64,000 nucleotides of DNA from Solimonas sp. K1W22B-7. Lineage in GTDB: Bacteria; Pseudomonadota; Gammaproteobacteria; Nevskiales; Nevskiaceae. This document shows positions 43,026 to 55,176 of the stretch, piece by piece. Position numbers and translations under genes: made by a program. Every line of letters starts with the position of its first letter. Within the stretch, counting starts at the first letter, position 1. The DNA lies in contig NZ_CP031704.1 of NCBI RefSeq assembly GCF_003428335.1, positions 806,001-870,000 on the forward strand. Direction: 5' to 3'. The notes under the pieces were generated by a model. That model was given only the letters and a program-made list of their open reading frames with translations, was not told where the DNA came from and did not search any database.

Positions 43026-45458
43026 ATGATCTGGCTCCTGCTGCTGATCGCCCTGGGCGTGGCCCTGGCCTACCGGCGCGCCGCGTCCCGTACCGCGCTG
43101 ACGGCCTATGCCCTGCTGCTGATGGCCTATGCCGCCACCGGCGGGGCCTGGAGCCTGTTCTTCGTGGGTGCCCTGCTGCTGGCCGTGGCGGGCGCCGTGC
43201 TGCTCAACCCGCCGCTGCGCCAGGAATGGCTGAGCCGGCCGGCGCTGGAGTATTTCCGCCGCGTGATGCCCGAGGTCAGCGACACCGAGCAGGCGGCGCT
43301 GGACGCCGGCACGGTCTGGTGGGACGGCGAGCTGTTCGGCGGCCGGCCGGACTGGAGCCGCCTCCATGGCCTGCCGCCCGCGCGGCTCAGCGCCGAGGAG
43401 CAGGCCTTCCTCGACGGCCCGGTGACGGCCTTCTGCGCGCTCTGCGACGACTGGCGCATCACCGCGGTGGACCGCGACCTGTCGCCGGAGGCCTGGGCGT
43501 ACCTGAAGCACCAGGGCTTCTTCGGCATGATCATCCCGAAGCAGTACGGCGGCCTGGGTTTCGGTGCGCTGGCGCACTCGGCGGTGCTCAACCGCATCGC
43601 CTCCGGCCCCGGCGGCGTCACCGCGGCCTCGATCGTGGCGGTGCCCAATTCGCTGGGCCCGGCCGAGCTGCTGCTGCACTACGGCACCGACGAGCAGAAG
43701 CAGCAATACCTGCCGCGGCTGGCGGCGGGCGAGGAAATCCCCTGTTTTGCGCTGACCTCGCCCTGGGCCGGCTCCGACGCCGGCGGCATCCCCGACTACG
43801 GCCTGGTCTGTCATGGCCCGTGGCAGGGCAGCGAAGTGCTGGGCATGCGCCTGACCTTCGACAAGCGCTACATCACGCTGGCGCCGGTGGCGACCCTGGT
43901 GGGCCTGGCCTTCAAGCTCTACGACCCCGAGCGCCTGCTCGGCGGTGGTCGCGAACTGGGCATCTGCTGCGCGCTGCTGCCGCGCGACACGCCGGGACTG
44001 GAGATCGGCAACCGCCACTGGCCGCTGGACAACCCCTTCATGAACGGCCCGGTGCGCGGCCGCGAAGTCTTCGTGCCGCTGGATTTCATCATCGGCGGGC
44101 CGCGCCAGATCGGGCAGGGCTGGCGCATGCTGATGGAATGCCTGGCGGCCGGCCGCGCCATCTCGCTGCCGTCCAACACTGCGGGCCAGGCGACGATGGC
44201 GGCGCTGGCCAGCGGTGCCTATGCGCGCATCCGCCGCCAGTTCGGGTTGCCGGTGGGGGCCTTCGAGGCCGTGCAGGAGCAGCTGGCGAAGCTCGGCGCG
44301 CAGGCCTACGCGGTGCAGGCGGTGCGCCAGCTCACCGCGCAGGCGGTGGAACTGGGCGAGAAGCCCAGCGTGCCCTCGGCGATCGCCAAGTACTACTGCA
44401 GCGACACCGCGCAGGACTCGCTGCGCCGCGCCATGGACATCCATGCCGGCAAGGGCGTGATGCTGGGGCCGGCCAACTGGCTGGCGCGCGCCTTCCAGGG
44501 CTCGCCGGTGGCGGTGACGGTGGAGGGCGCCAACCTGCTGACGCGCGGCATGATCCTGTTCGGCCAGGGTGCGCTGCGCTGCCATCCGTATCTGCGCGAG
44601 GAGATCGCCGCCACGCGCGAGCCCAATGCCGCGCTGGCGCTGGAGCGCTTCGACACCTTGCTGATGGCGCACCTGGGCCATGCCCTGCAGGCCGGCGCGC
44701 GCAGCCTGGTGCTGGGGCTGACGCTGGCGCGCTGGGGCGATGCGCCGGGCGACGCGGCGATGCGCCGCATCGGCCTGCGCGCCAACCGCTACAGCGCCGC
44801 GCTGGCGCTGTGCACCGAGCTGACGCTGGCCGCACTGGGCGGCGCCCTGAAGCTGCGCGAGAGCCTGTCGGCGCGCCTCGGCGACGTGCTGATAGCGCTC
44901 TATGTGGTCAGCGCCGCGCTGCGCCGCTACGACCAGGAGGGCCGCCCCGGCGAAGACCTGCCGCTGCTGCAGGCGGTCTGCGACGAGCAGTTCCTGCGCA
45001 TCGAGACCGCGCTGGACGGCTTGCTGCGCAACCTGCCGAAGCGGCCGCTGGCCTGGGCCGGGCGGCTGCTGGTGTTTCCGCTGGGGCGCCATGCGCGCGC
45101 GGCCGACGACGCCACCGGGCAGAAGATCGCCGCCGCCCTGCAGCAGCCCGGCGGCCTGCGCCTGCGCCTGGCCGAAGGCCTGCACACGGATGCCGCTTCG
45201 CCGCTGGGCCGCCTGGAGACGGCGATGGTGCAGGCGATCGATGCCGAGCCGCTGCTGCGCAAGCTGGGCCAGGCGCAGCGCGCCGGCCGCCTGCAGCATC
45301 CGCACCCGCTGGACCGCATCGACGAGGCGCGCGAGGCCGGCGTGCTGGCCCAGGACGAGTCGCGCCAGCTGCGTGCGGCGCTGGAAGCGGCCGAGGCGCT
45401 GTGCGCGGTCGACGAGTTCGACGCCGGCCTCGAGCGGGTGCTGAGCCGGCATGCCTGA
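43026..45458 (+). CDS. fadE: FadE-type acyl-CoA dehydrogenase
   Basis: The ATG at 43026 gives 810 residues, very near the E. coli FadE length, and starts with hydrophobic helices (MIWLLLLIALGVALAYR and a second near 30-60). The acyl-CoA dehydrogenase core has the GFFGMIIPKQYGGLGFG segment, FALTSPWAGSDAG and the C-terminal FadE-specific domain. The enzyme carries out the first oxidation of fatty acyl-CoA at the inner membrane. An upstream in-frame start would run through the repeat at 42840-42922. Its end overlaps the next gene by 8 bases. Confidence 0.93.
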   Translation: MIWLLLLIALGVALAYRRAASRTALTAYALLLMAYAATGGAWSLFFVGALLLAVAGAVLLNPPLRQEWLSRPALEYFRRVMPEVSDTEQAALDAGTVWWDGELFGGRPDWSRLHGLPPARLSAEEQAFLDGPVTAFCALCDDWRITAVDRDLSPEAWAYLKHQGFFGMIIPKQYGGLGFGALAHSAVLNRIASGPGGVTAASIVAVPNSLGPAELLLHYGTDEQKQQYLPRLAAGEEIPCFALTSPWAGSDAGGIPDYGLVCHGPWQGSEVLGMRLTFDKRYITLAPVATLVGLAFKLYDPERLLGGGRELGICCALLPRDTPGLEIGNRHWPLDNPFMNGPVRGREVFVPLDFIIGGPRQIGQGWRMLMECLAAGRAISLPSNTAGQATMAALASGAYARIRRQFGLPVGAFEAVQEQLAKLGAQAYAVQAVRQLTAQAVELGEKPSVPSAIAKYYCSDTAQDSLRRAMDIHAGKGVMLGPANWLARAFQGSPVAVTVEGANLLTRGMILFGQGALRCHPYLREEIAATREPNAALALERFDTLLMAHLGHALQAGARSLVLGLTLARWGDAPGDAAMRRIGLRANRYSAALALCTELTLAALGGALKLRESLSARLGDVLIALYVVSAALRRYDQEGRPGEDLPLLQAVCDEQFLRIETALDGLLRNLPKRPLAWAGRLLVFPLGRHARAADDATGQKIAAALQQPGGLRLRLAEGLHTDAASPLGRLETAMVQAIDAEPLLRKLGQAQRAGRLQHPHPLDRIDEAREAGVLAQDESRQLRAALEAAEALCAVDEFDAGLERVLSRHA

Positions 45459-47004
45459 GATGGTCGCCGCCTTTCCCTTCCTGCGCCGCCCCGCGGCCCT
45501 GAGCGGGCGCGAGTTCGACCTGCTGGTGATCGGCGGCGGCATCTACGGCGCCTGGATCGCCAACGACGCGGCGCAGCGCGGTCTCAGCGTGGCGCTGGTG
45601 GAGAAGCACGACTGGGGCAGCGGCAGCTCCTCGGCCTCCAGCAAGCTGATCCACGGCGGCCTGCGCTACCTGGAGAACTACCAGTTCGACTTCGTGCGCC
45701 AGGCGCTGCGCGAGCGCCGCCGGCTGGTGCGCATCGCGCCGCACCTGGTGCGGCCGCTGAACTTCATCGTGCCGGTGTGGAAGGGGCCGCGTGCCAGCAC
45801 CTTCACGCTGTCGGCCGGCCTGACGCTCTACGACCTGCTCGGTGCCGGCAGCCGGCCGGTGGCGCGGCATCGCCAGTACCGCCCGCCGGCGTTGCTGGCG
45901 GAGTTTCCCTTCGTCGATCCGCGCAATCTGCTGGCGGGCTTCCGCTACGGCGACTGCCAGGTCGACGACGCGCGCATGACCCTGGTGGTGGCCGCCGCGG
46001 CGCAGTCGCATGGCGCGGTCTGCGTCAACCACATGGCGGCCGAGCGCCTGCTGGAGGATGAGGGCGGCGTGCGCGGTGCGCTGCTGCGCGACAGGGAGAC
46101 GCGGCAGTCCTTCGAGCTGCGCGCGCAGGTCACGGTCAACGCCGCCGGCCCCTGGGGGCTGGCACTGGCAGGCGAGGCGGCGCCGCCGGTGCGGCGGGTC
46201 AAGGGCACCCACCTGGTGATGCCGCCGATTCCCGGTTGCGAGGAGGCCTTCCTGCTGACCGCGCGCGATGGCCGCGTGTTCTTCGTCATTCCCTGGTACG
46301 GCCGCACCCTGGTCGGCACCACCGAGCAGGAGATCACCAGCCCCGCGCAGGCGCAGCCCACGGACGAGGACACGCGCTACCTGCTCGCCGGCCTCAACAA
46401 CGGCCTGCCGGGCCTGCGCTGGACCGCGCGCGACGTCATCGCGCGCTATGCCGGCGTGCGCATGCTGCTGCCCGCGGAATACGGCAGCCTGTCGCAGATG
46501 ACGCGCGAGGCGGCCGTGATCCAGCCCCGGCCGCGGCTGCTGATGCACATCGGCGGCAGCTACACCACCGCACGCCGCGACAGCGTCGAGATCGTCGACG
46601 CCGTGTACCGCGCGCTGGACCGGCGTGCGCCGCCCTCGCGCACGCACGAGCTGCCATTGCCGGGAACTCCGCCGCTGCCGTTCGAGCAGTGGCAGCCGCA
46701 GGCCATCGCGCGCCTGATCGCCTGCGGTGTCGACGAGGAGGCCGCCGGCTGGCTCAGCCTGCGCCACGGCAGCGGCATCGAACTGCTGATGCAGCGCATG
46801 GAGGAACGCCCGGAATGGCGTGCACGCATCCACCCGGAGCTGCCGTTCCTGATGGTGGAGGCAGCGCATGCGCTGGAGGCCGAAATGGCACGCGACGCCG
46901 ACGATGTGCTGCGCCGCCGCGTGCCGCTGGAGCTGCTGCTGCCCGACGACGATTCGCGCGAACGCATCGAAAACCTGATCGGGCGTCACCGCACAACTGT
47001 GTAG
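45451..47004 (+). CDS. glpD: FAD-dependent glycerol-3-phosphate dehydrogenase
   Basis: The 517-residue protein has an N-terminal FAD motif (LLVIGGGIYGAWIANDAAQRG region, residues 24-44), SASSKLIHGGLRYLE, and a WYGRTLVGTTE segment of the GlpD family. It oxidises glycerol-3-phosphate to dihydroxyacetone phosphate at the membrane. Its start overlaps fadE by 8 bases, so fatty acid and glycerol breakdown are translationally coupled, which suits growth on lipids or phospholipids. The gene symbol is by family resemblance; other FAD-dependent alpha-glycerophosphate oxidases are possible. Confidence 0.85.
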   Translation: MPEMVAAFPFLRRPAALSGREFDLLVIGGGIYGAWIANDAAQRGLSVALVEKHDWGSGSSSASSKLIHGGLRYLENYQFDFVRQALRERRRLVRIAPHLVRPLNFIVPVWKGPRASTFTLSAGLTLYDLLGAGSRPVARHRQYRPPALLAEFPFVDPRNLLAGFRYGDCQVDDARMTLVVAAAAQSHGAVCVNHMAAERLLEDEGGVRGALLRDRETRQSFELRAQVTVNAAGPWGLALAGEAAPPVRRVKGTHLVMPPIPGCEEAFLLTARDGRVFFVIPWYGRTLVGTTEQEITSPAQAQPTDEDTRYLLAGLNNGLPGLRWTARDVIARYAGVRMLLPAEYGSLSQMTREAAVIQPRPRLLMHIGGSYTTARRDSVEIVDAVYRALDRRAPPSRTHELPLPGTPPLPFEQWQPQAIARLIACGVDEEAAGWLSLRHGSGIELLMQRMEERPEWRARIHPELPFLMVEAAHALEAEMARDADDVLRRRVPLELLLPDDDSRERIENLIGRHRTTV

Positions 47005-47189
47005 GAATGGTCCGACAAACGGTATTCATTGCCGGTCCGAGCCGATTGTTTGCTGCGCTGCGACACACCAATACTGCCCCGAGATGGTGCGGGCCCGCAG
47101 CTGGGCCTTACGAGTCCTGGCGGAGCCCGGGGCAACAATAAACGCGGAAGCAGAAGAAAAAGCTTCCCCACGGTGCAGGAGAAGACGAG

Positions 47190-49499
47190 ATGAGATACGC
47201 CCCCCTCGGTGCGTTGGCTTTGGTGTTGGCGCTGTCCGCTTGCGACAAGGCGTCCAACGAAGGCGGGGACTTCCCCGGCGGTGTGGGCACCGAGGCGGTG
47301 TCGATCTTCGATCCGCTGGCGGCCAGCCCGCAGATTCCGTTCCCGGTGGACCTGCTGTTCGCCGGCTTCAGCGATCCGACGCTGAACATTCCCAACGCCA
47401 CCGCCGTGCCCTTCGTCACCGCCGCCAATGAGCAGGACGGCTGGTCCACCGTGGCATCGGCCTTTACCGACCTCACCGGGTTCGTCGATTTCGACACCGT
47501 CGCGGCGGCGCTGACCATCATCGACACCTCCACCTCGCCGCCGACGCCGCTGGTGCCGGGCGTGGACTTCCGCGTGCAGAGCTCCACCGCCACCGATCCG
47601 GTCGATGGCCGCGCGATCTCCGACAAGCGCAGCCGCATCCTGATCGAGCCGCTGAAGCCGCTGAAGCCCTCGACCACCTATGTCGTGGGCCTGAGCACCG
47701 CCGCGCGCTCCACCGCCGGCGAGCCGATCATCCCCAGCGACTACTTCCGCGTGGTGCGTTCGTCCTCGCCGGTCGCCGAGCAGACCGAGCCGGTGCTGGC
47801 GATCCTCACCGCGCCGCAGAAGGCGACGCTGGAAGCCATCCGCCAGCAGCTGGTGCCGGTGATGCAGCTGCTCGCCGCCTTCGGCAAGCCCGCCGACACC
47901 GTCGCCATCGCCTGGCCGTTCACCACGCAGTCCACCACGATCACGCTGCAGCGCATGGCCGCGGCCGCGCAGCCCAACGTGCTGCGGCTGCAGCAGGCCC
48001 CGGCGCCGGCACCGGCCCCTGCCGGCACGGTGCTGACCACCACGATGCTGGGCCTGCCCGGCGCTCCGGCGCAGGTCTATGCCGGCCGCCTGACGCTGCC
48101 CTACTACCTGTCCGCTCCCAGCGCCGGCAATCCCACGGCGCCGCTGACCGGCTTCTGGCAGGCGGACATCACCCAGCCCAACCTTGCCGCCAGCTTCCTC
48201 GGCCGCGTGCCCTGCGGTGCCTTTGCCAGCGGCGCGGATATCGATCCGGGTCCGGGCGTGCTCACCGCCAGGCCCAGCACCAGCACCACGATCTGCTACC
48301 CGCTGCCGCGCAAGCTCAGCGACCAGACCGTACCGGTGATCGCCACGGTGCCGGTCGGCGAGATGCCGGCGGGCGGCTGGCCGGTGGTCATCTTCCAGCA
48401 CGGCATCACCGGCAACCGCTCGCAGGTGCTGGGCCTGGTGCCGGCGCTGACGCAGGCCGGCTTCGCGGTGATCGCGATCGACCTGCCGCTGCACGGCATC
48501 CGCACGGCCGACGGCAGCATCGCCGCCTTCCGCGTGCCGGGCACCACCGAGCGCACTTTCGACCTGGATCTGGTCAACAACACCTCGGGTGCTCCCGGGC
48601 CGGATACCGTGGTCGACGGTTCGGGCACGCATTTCATCAATCTCTCCAGCCTGATCGTTTCGCGCGACAACCTGCGCCAGGGCGTGTCCGACCTGCTGGT
48701 GCTCGGCAAGTCGCTGGTGCCGGCGGGCGGCATCGCCGATCCGGGCACGATCTTCGTGTCGCTGGCCGGCGCGCCGCAGGCGGTGCGCTTCGACACCACG
48801 CAGGTGCGCTATGTCGGCCACTCGCTGGGCGCCATCGTCGCCAGCACCTTCCTCGGCGTGAACACGGCCACCGGCGCCGGCGTGCTGGCGATGCCGGGCG
48901 GCGGTATCGCCAAGCTGCTCGATGCCTCGGCCAGCTTCGGCCCGCGCATTTCCGCCGGCCTGCAGGCGCAGACCGCCAGCTTCCCGGTGGCCAACCGCAT
49001 CGTGCAGGGCAACGACAACTACGAGACGTTCATACGCTTCGCGCAGACCCTGGTCGACTCCGGCGATCCGCTGAACTTCGCCGCCGCGACCAAGGCCAAC
49101 CACCCGATCTACATGATCGAAGTGGTCGGCGACGCGGTGGTGCCCAACTGCGCGATCAAGGGTGATCCGCTGTGCCCGGCGACCGACGTGCTGCCGATCT
49201 CCGGCTACCTGTCCGGCACGACGCCGCTGGCGCGCGTGATGGGGCTGACATTCAGGCCCGGGCCCGGCGAGGGCCCGGCGCTATCGGTGCCGGTGGCCAC
49301 CGCCAATGTGCTGCTGGGTGAGGCCGCACGCTACAACGTCGTGCGCTTTGCCCAGGGCGACCACGGCTCGATCCTTTCCCCCACGGCTTCGGCCGACGCC
49401 ACCACGGAAATGCAGCGCCAGGCCGCCAGCTTCCTGAAGTCCAATGGTGCCTGCCTGCCCATAGGCGGCGCCTGCCCGGCCCCGCCGGCGGCTGACTGA
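47190..49499 (+). CDS. VolA/Pla-1-type extracellular lipase lipoprotein
   Basis: CAGGAGAAGACGAG precedes the ATG. The 769-residue protein has a lipobox (ALSAC, Cys18), the bacterial virulence-factor lipase N-terminal domain (from about residue 37), and a C-terminal alpha/beta-hydrolase with GHSLG (nucleophile Ser545), Asp in VVGDAVVPN and His in QGDHGS. Related VolA of Vibrio is a surface lysophospholipase that releases fatty acids. With fadE and glpD directly upstream and a DUF1302 barrel downstream, a lipid-scavenging role is likely. Confidence 0.88.
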   Translation: MRYAPLGALALVLALSACDKASNEGGDFPGGVGTEAVSIFDPLAASPQIPFPVDLLFAGFSDPTLNIPNATAVPFVTAANEQDGWSTVASAFTDLTGFVDFDTVAAALTIIDTSTSPPTPLVPGVDFRVQSSTATDPVDGRAISDKRSRILIEPLKPLKPSTTYVVGLSTAARSTAGEPIIPSDYFRVVRSSSPVAEQTEPVLAILTAPQKATLEAIRQQLVPVMQLLAAFGKPADTVAIAWPFTTQSTTITLQRMAAAAQPNVLRLQQAPAPAPAPAGTVLTTTMLGLPGAPAQVYAGRLTLPYYLSAPSAGNPTAPLTGFWQADITQPNLAASFLGRVPCGAFASGADIDPGPGVLTARPSTSTTICYPLPRKLSDQTVPVIATVPVGEMPAGGWPVVIFQHGITGNRSQVLGLVPALTQAGFAVIAIDLPLHGIRTADGSIAAFRVPGTTERTFDLDLVNNTSGAPGPDTVVDGSGTHFINLSSLIVSRDNLRQGVSDLLVLGKSLVPAGGIADPGTIFVSLAGAPQAVRFDTTQVRYVGHSLGAIVASTFLGVNTATGAGVLAMPGGGIAKLLDASASFGPRISAGLQAQTASFPVANRIVQGNDNYETFIRFAQTLVDSGDPLNFAAATKANHPIYMIEVVGDAVVPNCAIKGDPLCPATDVLPISGYLSGTTPLARVMGLTFRPGPGEGPALSVPVATANVLLGEAARYNVVRFAQGDHGSILSPTASADATTEMQRQAASFLKSNGACLPIGGACPAPPAAD

Positions 49500-49517
49500 G
49501 CGCGAGGAGAAAACAAC

Positions 49518-51353
49518 ATGAAGAACATCAACAAGAAGAACCTGATCTCCCTGGCTGCCGCCGCCCTGTTCGTGCCCGCGCTGCCGGCGCAGGCCTTCAG
49601 CGACGAGGTCCACGGCGTGTCCCTGCAACTGGAGAGCAAGCTGTCGGTGGGCGTGGCCAAGCGCGTGCAGAGCCGCGACGACGGCCTGGTCGGCATCGCC
49701 AACGGCGGCACGGCCTACTCCACCAACGGTGACGACGGCAACCTGGCCTTCGACAAGGGCGACCTGGTGGCCGCCGCCGCCAAGGTCACCTCGGACCTGA
49801 CCTTCACCCGCGGCAACTGGGGCGCCTTCTTCCGCGGCAGCTACGTCTTCAACGAGAAGCTGCGCAACTACGACTTCTTCAACCGGGCCGACTACGGCCC
49901 CGGCAAGGAGGCGCCGCTCTCGGAATACGACGCCAAGAACGAGATCCTGCGCGACCGTCTCGGCAGCGACGCCGACCTGCTCGACGCCTACCTGTTCGGT
50001 GCCTTCGATATCGGCCCGCGCTCGATGGCCTTCAAGCTCGGCCGCCAGGTCATCAACTGGGGCGAATCCACCTTCGTGCTGCACGGCATCAACAGCATCC
50101 TGGCCTTCGACCAGGCGCAGCTGCGCGTGCCGGGCTTCGAGCTCGACGAGGTGCTGGTGCCCACCGAGAACCTGTGGCTGTCCTACAACCTGCTGGAGAA
50201 CCTCTCGATGGAGGCCTTCTACCAGCTGAACTGGCGCCGCACCGATATCGATCCCTCCGGCTCCTACTGGGGGACCAACGACTTCGCCGGCATCGGCGGC
50301 AACCGCGCCAACCTCGGCCTCGGCCGTGTCGACGAAAACGCGCCGGCCGGCACGATCTGCACGCCGCCGGGAGTCTCCTGCGTATTCATCGGCAGCACCG
50401 TGCCGCGCGGACGCGACAAGCTGGCCAGCGACTCCGGCCAGGGCGGCATCAAGCTCAGCACGCTGGTGAAGTACCTCAACGACATGGACCTGTCGGTCTA
50501 CGCGATGAACTACCACAGCCGCCTGCCGCTGTTCAGCGGCACCTCGCGTGCCAGCGCGGTGGCGCCGGCCAGCACGGCCAACTACTTCGTCGAGTACCCG
50601 GAGGACATCCAGCTCTACGGCGTGTCGTTCAACACCACCGTGGGCGACTACTCGGTGCAGGGCGAGTACAGCTACAAGGTGGACCAGCCGCTGCAGATCG
50701 ACGACATCGAGCTGCTGCTCACCGGCCTGGGCGCGCCCAGCCAGATCAATCCCAACCAGGGTGCCGCGCTGGGCGGCCAGTACATCCGCGGCTGGCGCCG
50801 CTACGACATCAGCCAGGGCGACCTCGGCTTCACCGCGCTGTTCCCGCCGAACCGCCTGTTCGGCTGGGACCAGGTGCTGATGGTGGGTGAGGCCGGCATG
50901 GCCTATGTGCATGGCATGCCCGATCCGGAGGTGCTGGCCTTCGAGGCACCGGCGACCTATACCGCCAACCCCGGCACCGCCGCGATCAACGGTCCAAACC
51001 CGGCCATCGTCGGCACGCCGAGCACGCCCTACGACCGCTATGCCACGCCGTTCTCCTGGGGCTACAAGCTGATCGCGCGCTTCACCTACAACAACGTGTT
51101 CAACATGTTCACGGTGGAGCCGACGATCCGCTTCGACCATGACGTGGACGGCACCACGCCGACGCCGATCACCAACTTCGTGGAGGATCGCAAGTCGGTG
51201 CACGTGTCGGTGGGCGTGGTCTACCTGCAGGCCTGGCAGGGCGAGGTCGGCTACACCACCTACTTCGGCGCGACCAAGTCCAACGGCCTGGGCGACCGCA
51301 ACCTGCTCGGCGACCGCGACTACGTCGAGGCGGTGCTGAAGTATTCGTTCTGA
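49518..51353 (+). CDS. DUF1302 family outer membrane protein 2
   Basis: GCGAGGAGAAAACAAC precedes the ATG. The 611-residue protein has a signal peptide (cleavage near AQA) and the family opening LVGIANGGTAYSTNGDDGNL, which matches the other DUF1302 protein (21502-23478) closely, and ends VEAVLKYSF with a terminal Phe, as outer-membrane barrels do. It lies 18 bases after the lipase gene, so it may take up the released fatty acids. A strong terminator follows. Confidence 0.9.
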   Translation: MKNINKKNLISLAAAALFVPALPAQAFSDEVHGVSLQLESKLSVGVAKRVQSRDDGLVGIANGGTAYSTNGDDGNLAFDKGDLVAAAAKVTSDLTFTRGNWGAFFRGSYVFNEKLRNYDFFNRADYGPGKEAPLSEYDAKNEILRDRLGSDADLLDAYLFGAFDIGPRSMAFKLGRQVINWGESTFVLHGINSILAFDQAQLRVPGFELDEVLVPTENLWLSYNLLENLSMEAFYQLNWRRTDIDPSGSYWGTNDFAGIGGNRANLGLGRVDENAPAGTICTPPGVSCVFIGSTVPRGRDKLASDSGQGGIKLSTLVKYLNDMDLSVYAMNYHSRLPLFSGTSRASAVAPASTANYFVEYPEDIQLYGVSFNTTVGDYSVQGEYSYKVDQPLQIDDIELLLTGLGAPSQINPNQGAALGGQYIRGWRRYDISQGDLGFTALFPPNRLFGWDQVLMVGEAGMAYVHGMPDPEVLAFEAPATYTANPGTAAINGPNPAIVGTPSTPYDRYATPFSWGYKLIARFTYNNVFNMFTVEPTIRFDHDVDGTTPTPITNFVEDRKSVHVSVGVVYLQAWQGEVGYTTYFGATKSNGLGDRNLLGDRDYVEAVLKYSF

Positions 51354-51405
51354 AGGAATGCGCGCGGTGACGGCCGCGCAATGAGTATCGTGGGGTGTGT
51401 GCCTG

Positions 51406-51433
51406 GGGCCGGGAAACCGGCCCTTTTCTTTTT
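51406..51433 (+). terminator. Rho-independent terminator of the lipase-DUF1302 operon
   Basis: GGGCCGG (51406-51412) and CCGGCCC (51417-51423) form a GAAA tetraloop hairpin followed by TTTTCTTTTT. Confidence 0.93.
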
Positions 51434-51450
51434 GGCCGGTAACCCCCAAA

Positions 51451-51540
51451 CCGTTCACACCGAGTAGCGCAGCGTATCGAGGTGCTGCCGGCGCGTGCCT
51501 CGATACGCCGCTATGCGGCACTCGGCATGAACGGGTCAGG
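51451..51540. repeat. Dispersed palindrome, copy 2 (CCGTTCA ... TGAACGG type)
   Basis: Closely similar to 7784-7870 along its length, including CCGAGTAGCG, GTATCGAGGTG, GTGCCTCGATAC and GGCACTCGGCATGAACGGG. It lies between the DUF1302 terminator and the cyclic-nucleotide-binding gene. Confidence 0.9.
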
Positions 51541-51575
51541 TACTTGTTGCTGCAAACCAGCCCGCCTTCAGACCC

Positions 51576-52028
51576 TTAGGCCGGGTCGTTGAAGTCGCGC
51601 AGGCGCGTGATCAGGCGTACCAGCAGGTTGCGGTAGATCGTGGCCGCGGCCTGGGCGTCGTTGGCCACCAGCTTCTGGAACAGGCCGCTGGGCAGGAAGT
51701 ACAGTTTGGCCGGCTCCACTGCCCGCAGCGAGGCCGAGGCCGGCTTGCCGTCGATCAGGGAGTATTCGCCGAAGCAGTCGCCGCGGCCCAGCAGGTTGAG
51801 GCGCACGTCGGCGCCCTCCCGCGGCTGGTAGACCTCGACCTTGCCTTCCAGCACCACGTAGAACCCCGGGCTGCTGCGCTGGCCCTCGAACAGCACCTGC
51901 GAGCCGGCAGCGGCCTCCAGGATCATGGCGGCGCCGATCACCCGGTCCATGGCGCGCGGCTCCAGGCCGCGGAAGGCGGAGGATTCGGCAAGGACGGCGC
52001 GGTAGCGCTGGGGCTCGGTCAGGCTCAT
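51576..52028 (-). CDS. Cyclic-nucleotide-binding domain protein
   Basis: The ATG at 52028 gives 150 residues; another ATG 27 bases earlier is possible, and neither has a strong ribosome site. The product is a single cyclic-nucleotide-binding domain with SQVLFEGQRSSPGFYVVLEG, GRGDCFGEYSLIDGKPASAS and LYFLPSGLFQKL, and no DNA-binding domain after it. It may sense cAMP or c-di-GMP, or be a partner protein, but has no output domain of its own. Confidence 0.85.
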   Translation of the reverse strand: MSLTEPQRYRAVLAESSAFRGLEPRAMDRVIGAAMILEAAAGSQVLFEGQRSSPGFYVVLEGKVEVYQPREGADVRLNLLGRGDCFGEYSLIDGKPASASLRAVEPAKLYFLPSGLFQKLVANDAQAAATIYRNLLVRLITRLRDFNDPA

Positions 52029-52090
52029 GGGGGGATCATAGCGCGGGCCGTGCAAAGTGCCAGAGGCGGAGCGTCAGGTGGCCTTCTGTT

Positions 52091-52211
52091 GTAGGAGCGG
52101 CTGCTGGCTTAACTCAGGCTGACATTGAGTCAGCCTTCGCCTGGGCCAACAGCTAGCCGCGAGGGCCGGTGATCATGGTCACCGGCCCTCGCGGCTAACA
52201 GCCGCTCCTAC
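52091..52211. repeat. Composite REP-like element GTAGGAGCGGC, copy 4, with internal hairpin insert
   Basis: GTAGGAGCGGCTG at the left and CTAACAGCCGCTCCTAC at the right end match the family at 16207. The centre 52156-52195 is a long palindrome (GCCGCGAGGGCCGGTGA with its complement). In the left arm about 50 extra bases interrupt the match and contain their own perfect hairpin AGGCTGAC/GTCAGCCT (52116-52136). The element ends 8 bases from the uvrA stop. Confidence 0.9.
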
Positions 52212-52219
52212 AAAAGCGG

Positions 52220-55045
<2,826 letters not shown>

Positions 55046-55176
55046 GGGGGGAGCGTCGGGGGGTGGGAACCAGCTAATATATGTGGCTGAGGCGCTGCAT
55101 TTCAAAGGCGAAGCACGCTTCGGCAAGATTTTTGCGAATCCCGGCTGACCATTTCCGCATTTTCCGTCCTAACCCG

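Noticed and set aside
55046-55176. LexA/SOS box upstream of uvrA
   Set aside because: No CTGT-N8-ACAG sequence is visible between uvrA and the MFS gene.
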